A stretch of DNA of 7,039 bases, from assembly GCA_025462805.1 (NCBI GenBank), contig JAOAPJ010000274.1, positions 1 through 7,039 on the forward strand, in the 5' to 3' direction. Positions 6,159 through 7,039 of this stretch are shown here, one piece after another. Position 1 is the stretch's first letter. Each line of letters starts with the position of its first letter. The stretch is from Acidobacteriaceae bacterium (GTDB lineage: Bacteria; Acidobacteriota; Terriglobia; Terriglobales; Acidobacteriaceae). A program made the position numbers and the translations under genes. The notes under the pieces were generated by a model that searched no databases, was not told the origin of the DNA, and saw only the letters and a program-made list of their open reading frames with translations.

Positions 6159-6182
6159 CACCGCGGATCGCGCCAGGCGGTG
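6159..6182 (-). terminator. GC-rich stem-loop just after the hydrolase stop, possible terminator
   Basis: On the minus strand CACCGC pairs with GCGGTG (6182-6177 with 6164-6159) around a 12-nt loop, starting 8 nt after the hydrolase stop codon. The position fits a terminator for the leftward gene, but no U-tract follows. It could only work as a pause or 3'-end stabilising hairpin, or by a Rho-dependent route. Confidence 0.25.
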
Positions 6183-6190
6183 GAGTGTCT

Positions 6191-7039
6191 CTACACCGTT
6201 TTCAGGAAGCCGAGCAAGTGGCGGAAGTAGATATCCTGATCGTCCCAGAAGGGCATGTGGCTGCCGTTGGGGCAGATGGCGGAGGCCGCATTCGGCATCA
6301 GTGCTGCCATCTTGCGAATGTCGGCTGGGTCCATCTCGTCGTGCGTGGCTCCGATGGTTAGCGCTCTTACCTTGATCTCGTGCAGGCGGTCCCAGCGCTC
6401 CCAGTCCTTGAGATTGCGGGTGACTTCGAACTCGCTCTTGCCCTGCATCTGGTTATAGATTTTTTCGTTTCCCAGGCGGAAGGCGCGGCTGAGAGGCTCT
6501 GGCCACGGGTGAAGCCGGCAGATCATCTGCGGGTACAGGTTCTCCATGACGATGCGGGTGTATTCAGGGTTGGCGTAGTCCTTCGCCGCTTCCATGGCGT
6601 CGAATTTGGCGAGTAGCTCGGGCGAGAGCAATTGCTGCTTGAGTGCATTGGTGCGCGCGAGGTAAGACTTTGTTCCCGCAGTCATGTTTGAGATCACCAG
6701 ACCACGCAGATGCTGCTGATAGTTGAGTGCGTATTCGATCGCAAGGATGCCGCCCCAGGAATGGCCAAGCAGCACAAAGTGATCCAGGTCCAGACCGCGG
6801 CGCACCTCCTCGACCTCGCTGAGGTAACGGGGCAGCGTCCATAGCGCGGGATCGTCCGGAACATCTGAGTTTCCTACGCCGAGCTGATCGTAGTAGTACA
6901 TCTCGATGCCGGCCTCTGGCAGGAAGGATTCCATGGCTTCGAGATAGTCATGGGGAAACCCTGGGCCGCCATGAAGAAGCAGGACCTTCACAGGGCCGGA
7001 GCCGATCTTTTTCGTCCAGACCTTGTACTTGCCTCCAAC
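6191..7039 (-). CDS. Proline iminopeptidase-like alpha/beta hydrolase (peptidase family S33), 5' end outside the window
   Basis: The frame is open to the right edge: 282 codons are present and the true start lies beyond 7039. Read from the edge it begins VGGKYKVWTKKIGSGP, then VKVLLLHGGPGFPHDYLEAM, a typical early part of this family; the GTG at 6989-6991 is therefore an internal Val codon. In fragment numbering, the oxyanion motif HGGPG is at 23-27, the YYYDQLGVGNS strand-loop at 48-58, the nucleophile elbow GHSWGG at 92-97 (Ser94), the acid in THDEMDP (Asp234) and the base in GSHMPFWDD (His261). A helical cap lies between about 120 and 220. These enzymes release N-terminal proline or other residues from small peptides, and some relatives cleave amides or esters, so substrate is uncertain. 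No signal peptide can be judged. It converges with the protease/small-gene pair. Confidence 0.93.
   Translation of the reverse strand, partial: VGGKYKVWTKKIGSGPVKVLLLHGGPGFPHDYLEAMESFLPEAGIEMYYYDQLGVGNSDVPDDPALWTLPRYLSEVEEVRRGLDLDHFVLLGHSWGGILAIEYALNYQQHLRGLVISNMTAGTKSYLARTNALKQQLLSPELLAKFDAMEAAKDYANPEYTRIVMENLYPQMICRLHPWPEPLSRAFRLGNEKIYNQMQGKSEFEVTRNLKDWERWDRLHEIKVRALTIGATHDEMDPADIRKMAALMPNAASAICPNGSHMPFWDDQDIYFRHLLGFLKTV

Noticed and set aside
6044..6361. 105-codon plus-strand frame in the convergent gap
   Set aside because: It begins with GTG without a ribosome binding site, and its second half is antisense to the hydrolase C-terminus; the composition is not protein-like.
6989..6991. GTG as start codon of the hydrolase
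   Set aside because: The upstream in-frame codons to the window edge encode VGGKYKVWTKKIGSGP, which is normal family sequence before the HGGPG motif, so the start lies outside the window.
1..7039. Defence system, mobile element, CRISPR array or tRNA
   Set aside because: I saw no transposase, integrase, nuclease-effector pair of a known defence type, regular long repeats or tRNA-like cloverleaf. All recognisable genes are housekeeping or envelope-related.

Overview
The window looks like chromosomal core-genome DNA from a GC-rich Gram-negative bacterium, most likely an acidobacterium of the Terriglobia type. This rests on my recollection of protein style: the chorismate synthase N-terminus, the S41 protease with its YGVGM and NNKIVV stretches, and a SurA-like foldase with a long disordered tail. 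No search was run. I see no mobile element, CRISPR array, rRNA or tRNA.

Left part (1-3739, all minus strand): four genes read leftward in the order SurA-like foldase, YhaM-like OB/HD exoribonuclease, EVE-domain protein, chorismate synthase aroC (cut by the left edge). The first three are packed tightly: 2 nt separate foldase and nuclease, and nuclease and EVE overlap by 23 nt. They look like one translationally coupled transcript. A 56-nt gap with a possible -10 box precedes aroC, which may be the last operon member or have its own promoter.

Middle (3740-4055): a 316-bp divergent promoter region between the foldase gene and an S41 C-terminal processing protease gene on the plus strand. It holds an extended -10 box for the protease, a perfect 10-bp palindrome interleaved with a GAAA-loop hairpin, and three AACCAT repeats at exact 11-bp spacing. 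One regulator could control an exported foldase and an exported protease together, as a cell-envelope quality-control pair.

Right part: the protease gene (4056-5693) is followed after 59 nt by a small gene (5753-5986) for an unrecognised 77-residue protein with an internal duplication. A 204-bp convergent gap follows. A proline iminopeptidase-like alpha/beta hydrolase then runs leftward from beyond the right edge to 6191.

I do not see a clear new multi-gene system. The points most worth a second look are the nuclease/EVE coupling, the four-copy basic motif in the foldase tail, the duplicated small protein, and the phased repeats in the divergent promoter.
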